Of a stretch of DNA of 64,000 nucleotides, positions 1 to 12,057 are shown in pieces. Source of the stretch: Nemertoderma westbladi (taxonomy: Eukaryota; Xenacoelomorpha; Nemertodermatida; Nemertodermatidae); NCBI GenBank assembly GCA_032718475.1, contig JAUCBJ010008689.1, positions 1 to 64,000 on the forward strand. The letters are read 5' to 3'. A model generated the notes under the pieces. The model saw only the letters and a list, made by a program, of their open reading frames with translations, searched no databases and was not told the origin of the DNA. Within the stretch, counting starts at the first letter, position 1; the number at the start of each line of letters is the position of its first letter. A program made the translations under genes and the position numbers.

Positions 1-1306
1 TTCAATCCAATGCAGAGCTATACTTTACTATATACAAATCTCCGTTCGCTTAACCTGTACTGCTGTTAACTGTATGCTTATAACGAATTAAAACTTAAAT
101 TTCACTAAAAAAATCACCCCGAGTAGTTTCACCCCCGGTTAAAATACCCTAGGCCTAGTGAATTCTAACCGTGGGGTGAAAATACCATTTTTGATTTAAA
201 AAAAGAAGAAAGACCATTTATCCAATTTTGGACTTTAGGTCCAATTTTGACTTTCCTTCAGTAGGCTGGTAGGTAGACTACCTACAGACCTACTGCTACT
301 ACAATTACTATACAACAATGGAATTGATAGCCTTTGGTCTGATAGCAGGATAGTATACGGTACTACTGTACTACACTGACCGCTAATCAGCTAAAGAAAG
401 GTACGGTACATCTGTACATGGTTAGAGATATGCATTGTACGGTAAAACGAACTTAGATCCTGAAAGCCTGCTAAACAGCGCATCTTGACGGGACACACAC
501 ACACTGCACTGCTGCACACGGGTGTACATACACTGTACTGCAGTATGCAGACCTACACCTACTGACATACCATACAACTGTACGTACAAGGAATGAAAGA
601 GTCTGCCTGTGCGTTGCCAACACTACAGCACTACCTGACAGCCTGTCTACTGGCTGTCGGCTGATGCAATAACCAGTACTTTCATGTATTTCTGTATTTG
701 TAGGCCTAACTTCTCATGTTCTCTGCTTGTTGCGCCATCGGCGCAACAGAAATGGAATGTCATAGAACGCAACAGAATGTACAAGCCAATGGAATTAGAG
801 TGGCATGTATAAACCAATCTTAGGTTGTTGCGCTGTTGCGCCAATGTTGTTCATTGGTTATTGGGCTGTTGCGCTGTTGCGCCGTTGCGCTGTTGCGCCG
901 TTGCGCTGTTGCGTGTTTTCCAGGAAGCCATTTATTATCGGCAGTGATTTTTTATGTCCTTTTATTTGGCTTTTTTTGTCCTCCTTTTTTTAAGAATTGT
1001 GCATAATGACTTTTGTTGTCCCTTTAATGACTTTTGTTGTCCTTTTAATAACTTTTTATGTATGTATTTCTTCAAACTGTCAGACTGCTGATTTCTGGAC
1101 TGTCAGACAGTTGCTTTCAACATCCCTATGCCAAAACATTCAAATTTGTTGATTTCTGGTCTGTCGGACAGGGTATAACTTTTCCCCGTATCCGTATTCG
1201 TATGCATTTGCCGTATCCGTATGTATCCGTATCCTAAAACAAATAAATAAATTACACCTAAAATCAATAGAGCAATCACAATTTATTTATGTGAAACATC
1301 TTCACT
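1..1306. other. Intergenic DNA without a recognisable gene
   Basis: I see no coding region that looks real here. The stretch contains many short ACTGTACTG/CTACAG-like words, short T-rich runs and an 8-bp minisatellite near 825-915. Open frames of about 60 codons are chance level. Confidence 0.6.
825..915. repeat. 8-bp minisatellite GTTGCGCT/GTTGCGCC
   Basis: Alternating GTTGCGCT and GTTGCGCC octamers occur, most cleanly at about 868-913. The nearby GCGCCATCGGCGC at about 733-745 is related in composition and forms a small inverted repeat. No gene is associated. Confidence 0.75.
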
Positions 1307-1997
1307 TACGGTGGCTGAATTGTGCCACTTAATACTTTTTTTTTATTTTTTTTTTGAAGCGACTTTTTGGTCGACCAAAAAGTACTTTTTGGTCGACCAA
1401 TAAGTCGACTTTTTGGTCGACCAAAAAGTACTTTTTGGTCGACCAAAAAGTACTTTTTGGTCGACCAAAAAGTACTTTTTGGTCGACCAAAAAGTCGACT
1501 TTTTGGTCGACCAAAAAGTACTTTTTGGTCGACCAAAAAGTACTTTTTGGTCGACCAAAAAGTCGACTTTTTGGTCGACCAAAAAGTACTTTTTGGTCGA
1601 CCAAAAAGTCTGGAAGTATTATCCAATAGAAAACATATATATAACTACAGTATTTTGGAGGTAAAATCAAATTACTGTACCGGTGTACATAAAGCTTTGT
1701 TAAACACATTGATCGCTAGGCCTACCGGTACCTAGGATATTAATCCTTCATCATGATAGTGTTACAGTTTTAAATAACCACCTAATTCACTTAATGTAAT
1801 TTGATTTTGCCTCGAAAATAGTTGTATGTTTTCTATTGGATAATACTTCCAGACTTTTTGGTCGACCAAAAAGTACTTTTTGGTCGACCAAAAAGTCGAC
1901 TTATTGGTCGACCAAAAAGTACTTTTTGGTCGACCAAAAAGTCGCTTCAAAAAAAAAATAAAAAAAAAGTATTAAGTGGCACAATTCAGCCACCGTA
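1307..1997. mobile_element. Foldback (long inverted repeat) element with palindromic arrays
   Basis: The ends are inverted copies: TACGGTGGCTGAATTG at 1307 and its complement ending CCACCGTA at 1997. TTCACT flanks both sides (1301-1306 and 1998-2003), a candidate 6-bp target duplication. The arms stay complementary inward to about 1674 and 1796, leaving a loop of about 120 bp. Both arms carry a run of GGTCGACC palindromes joined by AAAAAGTACTTTTT or AAAAAGTCGACTTTTT; the left run is longer (about 1363-1607 against 1855-1944). No transposase is present, so this is a non-autonomous element. Open frames in the arrays exist on both strands only because the unit is a stop-free palindrome. Confidence 0.8.
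1363..1607. repeat. Tandem GGTCGACC palindrome array (left arm)
   Basis: About eleven GGTCGACC cores are spaced by A5-GTAC-T5 or A5-GTCGAC-T5 linkers, so both core and linker are self-complementary. The spacing is mostly 22 bp, some 24. A shorter matching array lies in the right arm at about 1855-1944. Confidence 0.85.
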
Positions 1998-2059
1998 TTC
2001 ACTAACATTAATGGAAATTATAAAATTTCCTTGCAGTGGAATTGTATAATTTTTTTACA

Positions 2060-2450
2060 ACGGTTACCTTAATATCTCGTGAAGTTTTTGATATATTTAA
2101 AAATTTGATGCGAGTTCTAGTTACCGAGATATAGCAATTAATGTGTAACACGCCGGTGTAAATATTACTAATTTCCCATTGAATCACAGCTTATTGTGAA
2201 ATTAATTAAATTATTCTGGAACATCACCAATTTGCTGCTTACTTTTCCCTACAAAAAGTTATGCAAATTTACGCAGCATTTCCATGAATAAACTTATGAT
2301 CCGCAAAATAAAATCTTATAGACTTTTTTTGGTCATTAATAAGGTAATATAGAATTCAAAATGTGTGGTTCGGATTGATTGCGAAATACTTATGGGTTTT
2401 TTGCTAGATTGACTCGACTATAATATATATCAAACTTTTGTAATATCATC
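2060..2450. repeat. Dispersed AT-rich repeat, copy 1
   Basis: This segment aligns by eye with 51866-52260: both share a CGAGATATA start, an AATTAAATTATTCTGGAACA block and a closing part with TTTTTTGG(T/G)CATTA. The copies are diverged and in the same orientation. I see no coding potential or terminal repeats. Confidence 0.55.
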
Positions 2451-4120
2451 AATCTAACGCACAGTTTTTGCAGTTTGATTGTAAATTAAATGGTGTCGGA
2501 CGTTTTGTGTCGGAATTATGGTGTCGGACGTTCCAATTATAACAGACTTATCCAGATTCTTATATATGTACTATTGTGGATAAATTAATGGAAGTATCGT
2601 CCCGTGCTGTTACTCTCCTCCCACCGTCGCACTTAGCGATATCCCCCACCCCCCCCCCCCCCACCCCACCCCCATTCCTGTTACCCCCCACCCCCCAAAC
2701 ACATACAATATTTCAAAATGTTTCAATCTAGATTACTGATAAGCAAAAAGATACTATTATTTTTCTCTCCAAAACAATAAACAGATGTTACCAATTTGGG
2801 GAAAAGAGCAAGTTATGGAGACGGTAAAAATAAGCAATGATGTTATCAAATGAGGGAAATGAGTAATAATACAATTATATACATGGGCTAACAGGAATGG
2901 GGGGGGGGGGGGGGGTAACATTACTTGAGTCTTGAGCGCGACAATATTTATAACAATGACTCATCTTGAAAGTCATATCATTGGCCTAACGAAACAGGTA
3001 ACAGGTAGCAACAGTCAAATAGTAATAGTGATGGTAATACCAACGACTATTCGACATGCTTATCGAATTAGAATTAAATTGATGTTCATTGCCGGTTACC
3101 CTATGGATTCAGTAAATTAGTTTGGTAGACCTTCAAACGTGGGAATCTCGAAACGGTATGTACTACGGATCCTGGCCCTTCCCCGGAACAAATTGGCTAC
3201 TACTTGAGGGAATTAACTATTGTTTTATATGACATTTTAATGCCGGGTAAAGCCATCTAATCATGTTGTACATCCAATCACATTACAGTTACATTTTAGG
3301 TGTCGGACGTTTGTCAAACAAAGGTGCATAATTCTGGGCTTCTGTACATGCCTGTTGCCAAGAGCAACAACCAAAAGCAGAGGCTTTCAGTTCGGCACTG
3401 CAATAACTTCCACAAAACCAACTCTATTTGATTGGCCGTGTAAATAGAAAGAAAATTGTGAAAAAAATGTCGGGACGTTTGTGAAATTTACAAGAGTTTA
3501 TTTAACACCAAATTTTCTTTACATACAAGTATGCACTACCACTTTGTAATAGCTTAATTGATGCAGTAATAGATAACCTTGATATTGATACCGAAAACAT
3601 CAATTTATTCCGGATCAAATTATGACGGATCATAAACTGACTTAATTTTGAAGAATTATCTCAAAAAAAGAGACAGTCTCATTCATTTTACTAAATCTGT
3701 ACAAACGGCCTTAGTGATGACTTTAAAATTTAATATTCATAATCTATGATAAAAATGGCACCAGAAAGTGTATTCAGGGTTAACAAATTATACATTTTAT
3801 TTTTTAACTTTTCTGCCCGTATCTTATGGAATTGACCATATGGATATGCTGTGTCTACACGCCGCGTGAAACTAAAAAGTTTATTACACTGCAGTAATAA
3901 ACTTGTTAGCACTTCCCGCCATAAGTGTTATACATTTCTTTTATTGTTTGTGGTTTTTTCGGCCTAGTGTAGGTCCCCCTGAGAGGCCTACACTACCGGT
4001 GTACTGTACGGTACTAAATTTATTTTCAAAAATTTGAATAACGAGCCTATTTGATATAGGCTCGTGGCAGCCCTCATGGTCATGGGTAGCGCTTGCTGAA
4101 AAGGTTATTTAAATATCAGG
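2451..4120. other. Intergenic DNA with homopolymer C and G tracts
   Basis: No credible gene is seen. A C tract lies at about 2650-2668 and a G tract at about 2898-2917. The word GTGTCGGACGTT recurs near 2490, 2520 and 3300, which hints at an old dispersed repeat, but I cannot define its ends. Confidence 0.5.
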
Positions 4121-4124
4121 TGCA

Positions 4125-4907
4125 AAATACTCGGTTACTCAGTCCGAGAGTAATTTTGTAGGTAGAAAATTACAGTTGACAACGAATCCGGCGACACCGC
4201 GAAGAAGGTGTGGAACGAGCATCAGATAGAGTGGCATTTCCAAACCCCAAAGCCCCCCCCCCCCCCCCCCCCACATTAGCGGAATCTGGGAGAAGCTTAT
4301 CGACCTAGTAAAAATGTCCATGATAATTGCGTTGGGCGACACCAGGGTAACACACGATACGTTGCGCACAATGTTTTGCGAAATTACGGCGATGCTCAAC
4401 AATCGCCCCATCGTACTGATCCGAGATGACCCCACCGATCTCGAACCTCTGACCCCAAACCATCTACTGGGCCGGCCCAAAACCGACATCCTCCCTGGAG
4501 GGATGTTCCCCGACCCCAGCGAGATTAACCGCCACACTACTGACTGGAAGAAGTCACAAGCCCTGGCGGCCCACTGGTGGCAAATATGGTTCTACGAGTA
4601 CCTCATCACCCTACGGACCCGTCGAAAGTGGAACCACACCAATCGCAACATCGTGGTGGGAGACATGGTCCTGGTCAAGGAAGAACTGAGAGACCGCGTA
4701 CATTGGCCCGTGGCACGAGTAACCAAAATATTCCCGAGTAAGGACGGAGTCACTCGCACCGTAATGATACGAACAGCACAGGGCCACTACAAACTCCCAA
4801 TTCAATTGTTATGCCTGCTTGAGGCCATACATGAGGACGTTGAAACCCCAATGGACAACAAACCTTACAACCGCATATCCGAACTCAATGATAGTATAAA
4901 GAAATGA
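4125..4907 (+). pseudogene. BEL/Pao LTR retrotransposon, C-terminal integrase remnant
   Basis: The last part of a BEL/Pao polyprotein is visible: the end of the integrase core and the C-terminal domain of unknown function (DUF5641-like) that follows it. Signs in order are SNFVG near 4150 (compare the integrase SDxGxNFVG motif), IEWHF near 4230, GIWEKLIDLVK near 4285, then LTPNHLLGR, a tryptophan-rich WWQIWFYEYL segment, a VGDMVLVKEE strand and a final PIQLLCLLE, which is the usual order at this end of Pao Pol. The frame is open from about 4275 to the TGA ending at 4907. Upstream it is broken by a frame change around 4225 and a run of about 20 C residues (4252-4272) inside the integrase. Protease, reverse transcriptase and RNase H are absent. 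The reading frame is not functional. Confidence 0.85.
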
Positions 4908-5100
4908 AGTCAATCATATAAAGTGGAATACCAGTTCATAAAGTTGACAAATGATAATTATGAAATGATGACGAGTTATGGACTTTCTACGAAAACCGTA
5001 ATGATACAACTCACCTAAACCATCAGGATTACTTTCCTTTGTGATGTACACAAAGTCCAGCGTCACCCTGCGGAATGTTCACGATGACCGTAGGGTGGAA

Positions 5101-5625
5101 TGTATCAATGGCAGCGTATTTGTATTTAATCGACGTCACCTATGAGCTATGACCATATCAGCATTATGAAGTTGAGTATTGCGAATTTCATTGTAACCAT
5201 AGTGGTGGTTTGTACTCTAGGTGTGGGCCTAGAGTGGTGTAAATAGCCCGCTGTCTCCATTGAGTTTATTCTCCATCCTTTAAGTTGTGTGTCCCAAATT
5301 GTTGGTCTTCGCTCTGGGGTGGCCTAGAGCGGTGTAACTAGCCCGCTGTCTCCATTGAGTTTATTCTCCATCCTTTAAGTTGTTTGTCCCAAATTGTTGG
5401 TCTTCGCTCTGGGGTGGCCTAGAGCGGTGTAACTAGCCCGCAGTCTCCATTGAGATTATTCTCAATCCTCATGTTGTTTGTCCCGAATCGTTGGTTTTCG
5501 CTCTGGGGTGGCCTAGAGCGGTGCAACTAGCCCTCTGTCGCCTCCAGTTGGATTTCTATCCTTTATGTTGTCATCTTTTCATTGCGCTACACTCTAGGGG
5601 CGGTCTATAGTGGTGTAACTAGCCC
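5101..5625 (+). repeat. Putative 3' LTR start with 94-bp tandem repeats
   Basis: A purine-rich TAGGGTGGAA at 5091-5100, like a polypurine tract, is followed by TGTATC, as expected where the 3' LTR of the upstream Pao element begins. Inside are about four and a half copies of a 94-bp repeat beginning near GGCCTAGAGCGGTGTAACTA (copies near 5227, 5321, 5415, 5509 and 5602). The LTR end was not found because the sequence runs into a 31-bp array. The LTR assignment is inferred from position. Confidence 0.5.
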
Positions 5626-5814
5626 GCTGTGCATCTAAGCTTGCTACACAACAAACTCTATTCGCAATCCATTTGTACCAAGGTCGAAATAGTCCATAAA
5701 GCCGGCGTATATTACCCTATAAAGACGTTGTTGATATTATTACCGAACGTCAATTATCCCGAACTTAATGATCTAAAGACAGCCCGGAGGCATTATAATA
5801 CCCGACTTAATGAA

Positions 5815-6872
5815 AGCCGGGGTCGGCTATAAATACCGCAATGATAGCTGGGGGCGGCTATAAACACCGCAATGATAGCTGGGGGCGGCTATAAATACCG
5901 CAATGATAGCTGGGGGCGGCTATAAATACCGCGATGATAGCTGGGGGCGGCTATAAACACCGCAATGATAGCTGGGGGCGGCTATAAACACCGCAATGAT
6001 AGCTGGGGGCGGCTATAAATACCGCAATGATAGCTGGGGGCGGCTATAAACACCGCAATGATAGCTGGGGGCGGCTATAAACACCGCAATGATAGCTGGG
6101 GGCGGCTATAAACACCGCAATGATAGCTGGGGGCGGCTATAAACACCGCAATGATAGCTGGGGGCGGCTATAAACACCGCAATGATAGCTGGGGGCGGCT
6201 ATAAACACCGCAATGATAGCTGGGGGCGGCTATAAACACCGCAATGATAGCTGGGGGCGGCTATAAACACCGCAATGATAGCTGGGGGCGGCTATAAACA
6301 CCGCAATGATAGCTGGGGGCGGCTATAAACACCGCAATGATAGCTGGGGGCGGCTATAAACACCGCAATGATAGCTGGGGGCGGCTATAAACACCGCAAT
6401 GATAGCTGGGGGCGGCTATAAACACCGCAATGATAGCTGGGGGCGGCTATAAACACCGCAATGATAGCTGGGGGCGGCTATAAACACCGCAATGATAGCT
6501 GGGGGCGGCTATAAACACCGCAATGATAGCTGGGGGCGGCTATAAACACCGCAATGATAGCTGGGGGCGGCTATAAATACCGCAATGATAACTGGGGGCG
6601 GCTATAAATACCGCGATGATAGCTGGGGGCGGCTATAAACACCGCAATGATAGCTGGGGGCGGCTATAAACACCGCAATGATAGCTGGGGGCGGCTATAA
6701 ATACCGCAATGATAGCTGGGGGCGGCTATAAATACCGCAATGATAGCTGGGGGCGGCTATAAACACCGCAATGATAGCTGGGGGCGGCTATAAACACCGC
6801 AATGATAGCTGGGGGCGGCTATAAACACCGCAATGATAGCTGGGGGCGGCTATAAACACCGCAATGATAGCC
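5815..6872 (+). repeat. 31-bp minisatellite with GC-box and TATA-like motif, about 34 copies
   Basis: The unit contains GGGGGCGGCTATAAA followed by CACCGCAATGATAGC or TACCGCAATGATAGC. Each copy thus has a GGGGCGG (Sp1-type GC box) directly next to TATAAA. The first copy at 5818 (GGGTCGGCTATAAATACC) sits where a U3 promoter of the putative LTR would lie, so the array may have grown from an LTR core promoter. Copies are very uniform; A/G and C/T changes at one or two positions define subtypes. Confidence 0.9.
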
Positions 6873-6899
6873 GCGAGGGCTTAAAACTCAATGAAACCT

Positions 6900-7100
6900 G
6901 AAAAGGGCAAAAAAAGGTGTATAATGCGATAATAAACCCATAAAAAAGGAGAAAATGCGATGAAAAGACAATAAAAAGGTGTATAATGCGACAGTAAACC
7001 CATAAAAAAGGAGAAAATGCGATGAAAAGACAATAAAAAGGTGTATAATGCGATAGTAAACCCATTAAAAAAGGAGAAAATGCGATGAAAAAACAATAAA
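6900..7100. repeat. 62-bp repeat, three copies
   Basis: AGGTGTATAATGCGA recurs at about 6915, 6977 and 7039, with an AAAAAAGGAGAAAATGCGAT block in between. A related, diverged segment (GTTGTATAATGTGATG) occurs near 8281, so the family is wider than this array. Confidence 0.8.
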
Positions 7101-7101
7101 A

Positions 7102-7129
7102 AGCTAGATCCGCTTTTGCGGATCTAGCT
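7102..7129. other. Perfect 12-bp hairpin
   Basis: AGCTAGATCCGC and its exact complement flank a TTTT loop. A factor-independent terminator is not expected in an animal genome; it could be the tip of a foldback element. No longer arms are visible around it. Confidence 0.75.
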
Positions 7130-8825
7130 AGTTATTTTCCCCGCAAAGTACTCTGTAGGTGTTTTAGCGGACATAAAAAGCCGTTTCCTTACTGTACAGG
7201 TGTTTTAGTGGACATCAAAAGCCATTTCTTCTGTATGTGTACTTTAGCGGACATAACTAGCGATTTTATGTCGCAATACGCCAAAATACTCTTGATACAG
7301 TGTAGTTCCGATGACGACATCTATCAGCTGATATGTCCACGTGTAACTTTTTCTTTGTTCTTTGTTCGGCTCACTCGACCAATGAGAGCGATTTTCTTTG
7401 TGTTGGACAGTGCATATAGAAACTCACGCAATTCAGTCAGTGTGTATTTTCCTAAGCCTAGAACACCGGCTGTGGAATTATTCTGTGTTTCAGACTTTAG
7501 CCAAACATTAGAACGGCTTTGATCATAGAAACGTATAACTGTTATCACAGTACATCACGATATAACTCAATGCATTAAGACCTTTCACCGCATTATTTTA
7601 CTGCTATTTACTGTTGGTTATTATGGTTTATAAGTTGATGGAATATTGTTATATTTGGAGAATATCGATAAATAATCATAAAACCCCAATCTTCTTGATA
7701 TACTGAAGGTTAGAGAGACCGGTTACATATAGCAATTGCGACTTACATTAGAGTGGTTTTGGAGTGAATTGAATGCTATTTCATAGGCCCTACATGTGTC
7801 GGTTGCTGTTCTCTTTATATGTGACTAAAATTAGTGAAGGTTGGCAGATCAGTGCGCAGCAGTGTGAGGTAGTGTGCATGAGTGTGACAGATAACAAAGC
7901 ATTTCCTAAAGAATGCGCCTTATACGTAAATCATAAGCCATCCTGTTGTGTTTAGTGTAAGTCATAACTCTGTTTACATACTTAGAGCGCCACGTCCTAA
8001 AGGAACTGTTGATATTTCCTGAAAGTGAATAATATTTGTCAGAGATTATATATTAACGATCAATCGAATAATACAGTAGGCCTACACCGCAATAAGGTCA
8101 GAGCTTCCGAATCCAGTCTCCCGGGTATATCCAGCGGGTGAATGGTCGCGCATAGGCTGGCTTCGGCTAATGTACAGTAGTGTATCCAATACTCGTCATA
8201 GGCTAAAGTCGATTTATAACCTAGAAGACACCTAAATTTGGCAGGTTAAACTGCTAAAGGTCTGAAAGCGCGAACAAAAAGTTGTATAATGTGATGAAAT
8301 CACAACAAAAAGAAGAAAATGAAATATAAAAAGAAATAAAAAGGTAAATAAAGAAATGAGAAAAAAGCGATAAAAAAGAAAATGTAATTTAAATTAAATG
8401 TGATATGAATTAAACGAAATATGTGATATAAAGAAAATGATGTAAAGAAAATGGGTATAAAAATAAATGTATATAAAGAAAATAATTAAAAAGACAATAA
8501 AAAATATAAAAGACAAAGAAAATGCATAAAAGAAAATGAAGCCGTATAGAAAACCAATTTAAAAAAGTGTTTGTTCGACAGATCGAAATAGAAGCCAAAC
8601 GGGTTGTCTAGTAACCTAAACTGATTCTCGCTGCAGACCATCTCGTTGTTTGAATAGCTGATTTCTAATTGTGCCATCGTGAATAGGTAACTCATGTTAG
8701 GAAACAAATAAATAAATACTTTTAAGAAAAATAACTAAAACTTTTTAACAATAAAAATTAGACAATGAAAGGGATTATGGTAAACAGGGGCTATTATAGA
8801 GGTAGATTAGTAGTTTGGTGTAGCT
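7130..8825. other. Intergenic DNA, no gene recognised
   Basis: Three degenerate copies of a TTTAGCGGACATAA-type motif occur at about 7160-7255, and an A-rich stretch at 8270-8540 is built of AAAGAAAATG-like words. Open frames up to about 100 codons have no family features I recognise. Confidence 0.5.
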
Positions 8826-8844
8826 AATCAGAGAGCAGATGTAA

Positions 8845-9125
8845 GTAAAGCAGCCAATCAGAGAGCAGATGTAAGTAAAGCAGCCAATGAGAAACCAGCG
8901 TTGATGACGTCATATGAGGCGAAATGTAGCTTGCTTAATGTTATCAATGGTAGCCAATGTGGCGCCAAAGATGACGTCACCAAAGGAGGGCCGGGCCGCA
9001 GCAGAGTAATTAGTAAGCAGTATAGGACCTGTGTATGTATACCCTACAGCGAGATACGAGGACGAGTTGAAACTTGTCCAATGGATTAAGCGGCAGCCAG
9101 GATGGTGCCATCAATGACGTCATCA
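8845..9125. promoter_or_regulatory. CRE and CCAAT-box cluster
   Basis: Three full palindromic cAMP-response elements TGACGTCA lie at 8905-8912, 8972-8979 and 9115-9122, with a related TGATGTCA just after the last. CCAAT boxes (AGCCAAT) lie at about 8852, 8883 and 8952; the first two are in a tandem duplication of about 35 bp, and GGCGCC lies at about 8961. Paired CRE and CCAAT elements are typical of animal promoters. No transcript or start site can be shown. The cluster could also belong to a repeat. Confidence 0.45.
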
Positions 9126-9129
9126 ATGA

Positions 9130-12057
9130 TGTCATTCGGGAAGTAATAAATAAAACTATCTATTAGTAAATCTAAAAATAGAAATCAATTTATAAATTAA
9201 ATAAGTAATACAATTAAATAAAGTAAAATTAATATAATTAATTAATTTAAAATAAATACAATTAATTAATTTAAAATAAATAAAATTAATTAATTTAATT
9301 TTGGTGTCACAGCGCCAATTGGGCTGATTAATTAGGATAATCAATCAAACCCTAATTAGGAGTCATATGACACCTATTAGGGATTAAATGTACTAATTAA
9401 TTGATGACACCTGTCAATTAGAGTCCAATTAGGTGTCACCCAGACACTCTGGCGCCAATGACACCCTATGGGTGATAATTGGGTGTCAGTGGGTCCAACT
9501 GTCGCAAAGCCGCCCAAGCCTATACTACTAGCATGTCCAATAGATGTTCCATATGGGGTGTCGACGAAATTTTGATTGAGTGAATTCTACGATTATGATC
9601 GGAAATTATACAATTAATTTCACTGTTGCTAGGCAACCAGAAGGCCCCTCGCAACACTTGCATACACAACTAGGTCCGTTAATGAAGCTATCATCAAAGT
9701 GTCATCCAATTCCATCAACATTAAGTGCCAGAAGTTGTGTGTACAAACAAACAAACAAACACGTGTGAGAAATAAGGTTCAAATTTTGATTCACTGCGTC
9801 ATTTTTTAAGTAACTCCTAGGGTTTACCCTAATGCCACATTTTTAACTTGTTTATTTTTATTAATATTATTTGTACTGAACCACTATCTGACTTCATGCC
9901 CTTCTGTACTTCAATACTAAATTTATTATGTTAATACATACGCTATATGTGCAATTTATATATTAAATATCACTCAATCCAGTTTATTCCCCTTTACTCT
10001 GCAAATAAATAATTCTAATTCCAATCTCGTTCAAACTTGCATCAGTTTGATTCATAAAAAAATGGCAAGGAAGGTCAAAGGGGATAATATGAAATTGAAA
10101 TAGTATGAAATGAAGTAATATTTATAATAATGTTTGTGTAGTACACACTGCTGATGGATAATACAATTTCAATCGTATCGCATTAAGTCAGCATACTGGA
10201 ATTGGAATTGTCTTAGATAACCAACTAGTAGACATGGATTACTTATTTGTGAATGGACCAATGGCTGATTGGCATAAGACAATGCCAGAAAAAGACCGCC
10301 TTTATAAGTAAATCTTGGCCATGTGATGTTCTTATTTAATTTATTGGTTTAGAGAGATATTTTAGTTAGTGCTTAATAGCAATGCAACGGACTAGCAGAC
10401 TGGGCAATATTAAGTAACTGAAAGTAACACCACCGTAGGTCAGTACAGTAGGTGTCTGATCTGATATTAGAGTTTACATTAGGCTACCAGTACCGGTATA
10501 TCTGTAGTGTGTGTATGTGTGTACCAAGTGCCAAGGTAGGTTACAGGGTTAGCAGTTAGGTACTGAGGTAGGTCTGTCTTTCTAGGTAGGCCTATACAGC
10601 TATAGTACAGTAGTATTCAGTCAATAGTCTAGTCAGCCTATAGTGTATAGTCAGATAGTATATTCAGCCAAGAGCAGTATACTGGTACTGTCAGACTGGT
10701 GTAGTATATGGTCTGATAGTCAGATAGTATATTTGCACTACAGCACTAGCAGTACAGCAGTAAGTAGGCGTACGCGTACTACTGTACTGTACTATCAGAC
10801 TGTAGTAGGACAGTAGGATACCTGTGGCTGTGGGTGTCGCTGTCGCGATGTCGCGGGTACAGTGTAAGGATAACTGGATGACAGGATGATGGAGTACATG
10901 CCTGACAGAACTGCAGAAGTACGTACCGGTACCTGCACCTGGCTGCCTGGGTTGCTGGTTTACAGTGTTAGCGGTAGGCCTACCTGCCTACCTACAGACC
11001 CGTAACTACAACGCTACATCTACGCACTGACGTAAGGTAGATCTGTAGATGGCACTAGATGGCAGGACAGCAGGATGGCGCGTATGGGGGCCGACAGGCC
11101 GACCGACTAACGAGACGAGGCCGAGCACATAGTAATTGCAGAATTGGTAATCTTACCCGACCCATGCAGCCATGCGCCTGGTGGAATTGCCAGATTGCTA
11201 CATCAGTCAGTCAGTAGCCTACATAGTAGGCCCTACATACTACATACAGACTGACAGACATGAAGCTCTGAAGTTTCTTCGGATTTGAGAAATACAGAAA
11301 TGCCCGGCGTAATGACGATTTTGCGCTGCGCAGCGTGACAAGTCTACACCGTCGAACCGGCGGCGCGGGTTCGTTCGGCGGCGTTAAAGTTAGTGCAAAG
11401 TTAGAACAAGAATTTGCCACAAAAAATGTCGCTTTTTTGCTAACAATACTGCAATAGCAATAGTGCCCACCTGACCAGTACAGGCAGACAGGTACCGGCA
11501 GACCGGTAGCTATATTATATATTTTTAACTACATTACAGCATTACTGTACGGTATGATTCTTTGTGTAAAATTTTTGTAAAAATTTTAAATATAGTTTTT
11601 ATGTTTAATTAATTGTCGTGCCAGATATGTTCATAATTGTAATTCTACTGTATATGTGCAAAATTTAATATTTTATTGTTATTCTGGCGATATTAATACC
11701 ATTACGTAACGTAACGTAACTGCAGTAGGTCTGGTTTACCCTTCACCCAATGAAGGGCACGACTGTTCAGTAGGCCTAGCTTTAAATTCTAATCTTCAAA
11801 TTGTATGTATTAGTTTAACCTTTAGGAGGACAGGTATGGTGAGTCAGTAAGGCAGTAAGTGTGTAAGGTAACCTGATTTAGTCCTATATATTTCACCTTT
11901 ATTAACATATAAATCGTTACTGGTATATTATATTTTGTTGTTATTTATCTGCCAAATTAGCGGTATATACCGGGTACCGGACAGCCGGAAGGCCTATTCA
12001 CTCGACGGGTTGAAACTTAAACAATAAACTGGTAGTTATGAATGGCTTCATCACATC
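9130..12057. other. AT-rich DNA and region upstream of the bHLH gene
   Basis: 9150-9300 is strongly AT-rich. 9300-9500 has repeated GGTGTCA/TGACACC words. 10430-11050 is rich in CAGTA/TAGG words. 10840-11400 has locally more CpG, including GGCGGCGCGGG near 11352, and could hold the promoter or non-coding first exon of the downstream gene. No coding exon is recognised here. Confidence 0.45.

Noticed and set aside
1306-1735. Overlapping open frames on both strands with FLVDQKV, LFGRPKS and TFWSTKK repeats
   Set aside because: They are translations of a stop-free palindromic repeat in the foldback element and are open in several frames at once.
7208-7522. 104-codon + strand frame as a gene
   Set aside because: No recognisable domain, a counter-frame of similar length exists on the other strand, and composition is like the surrounding non-coding DNA.
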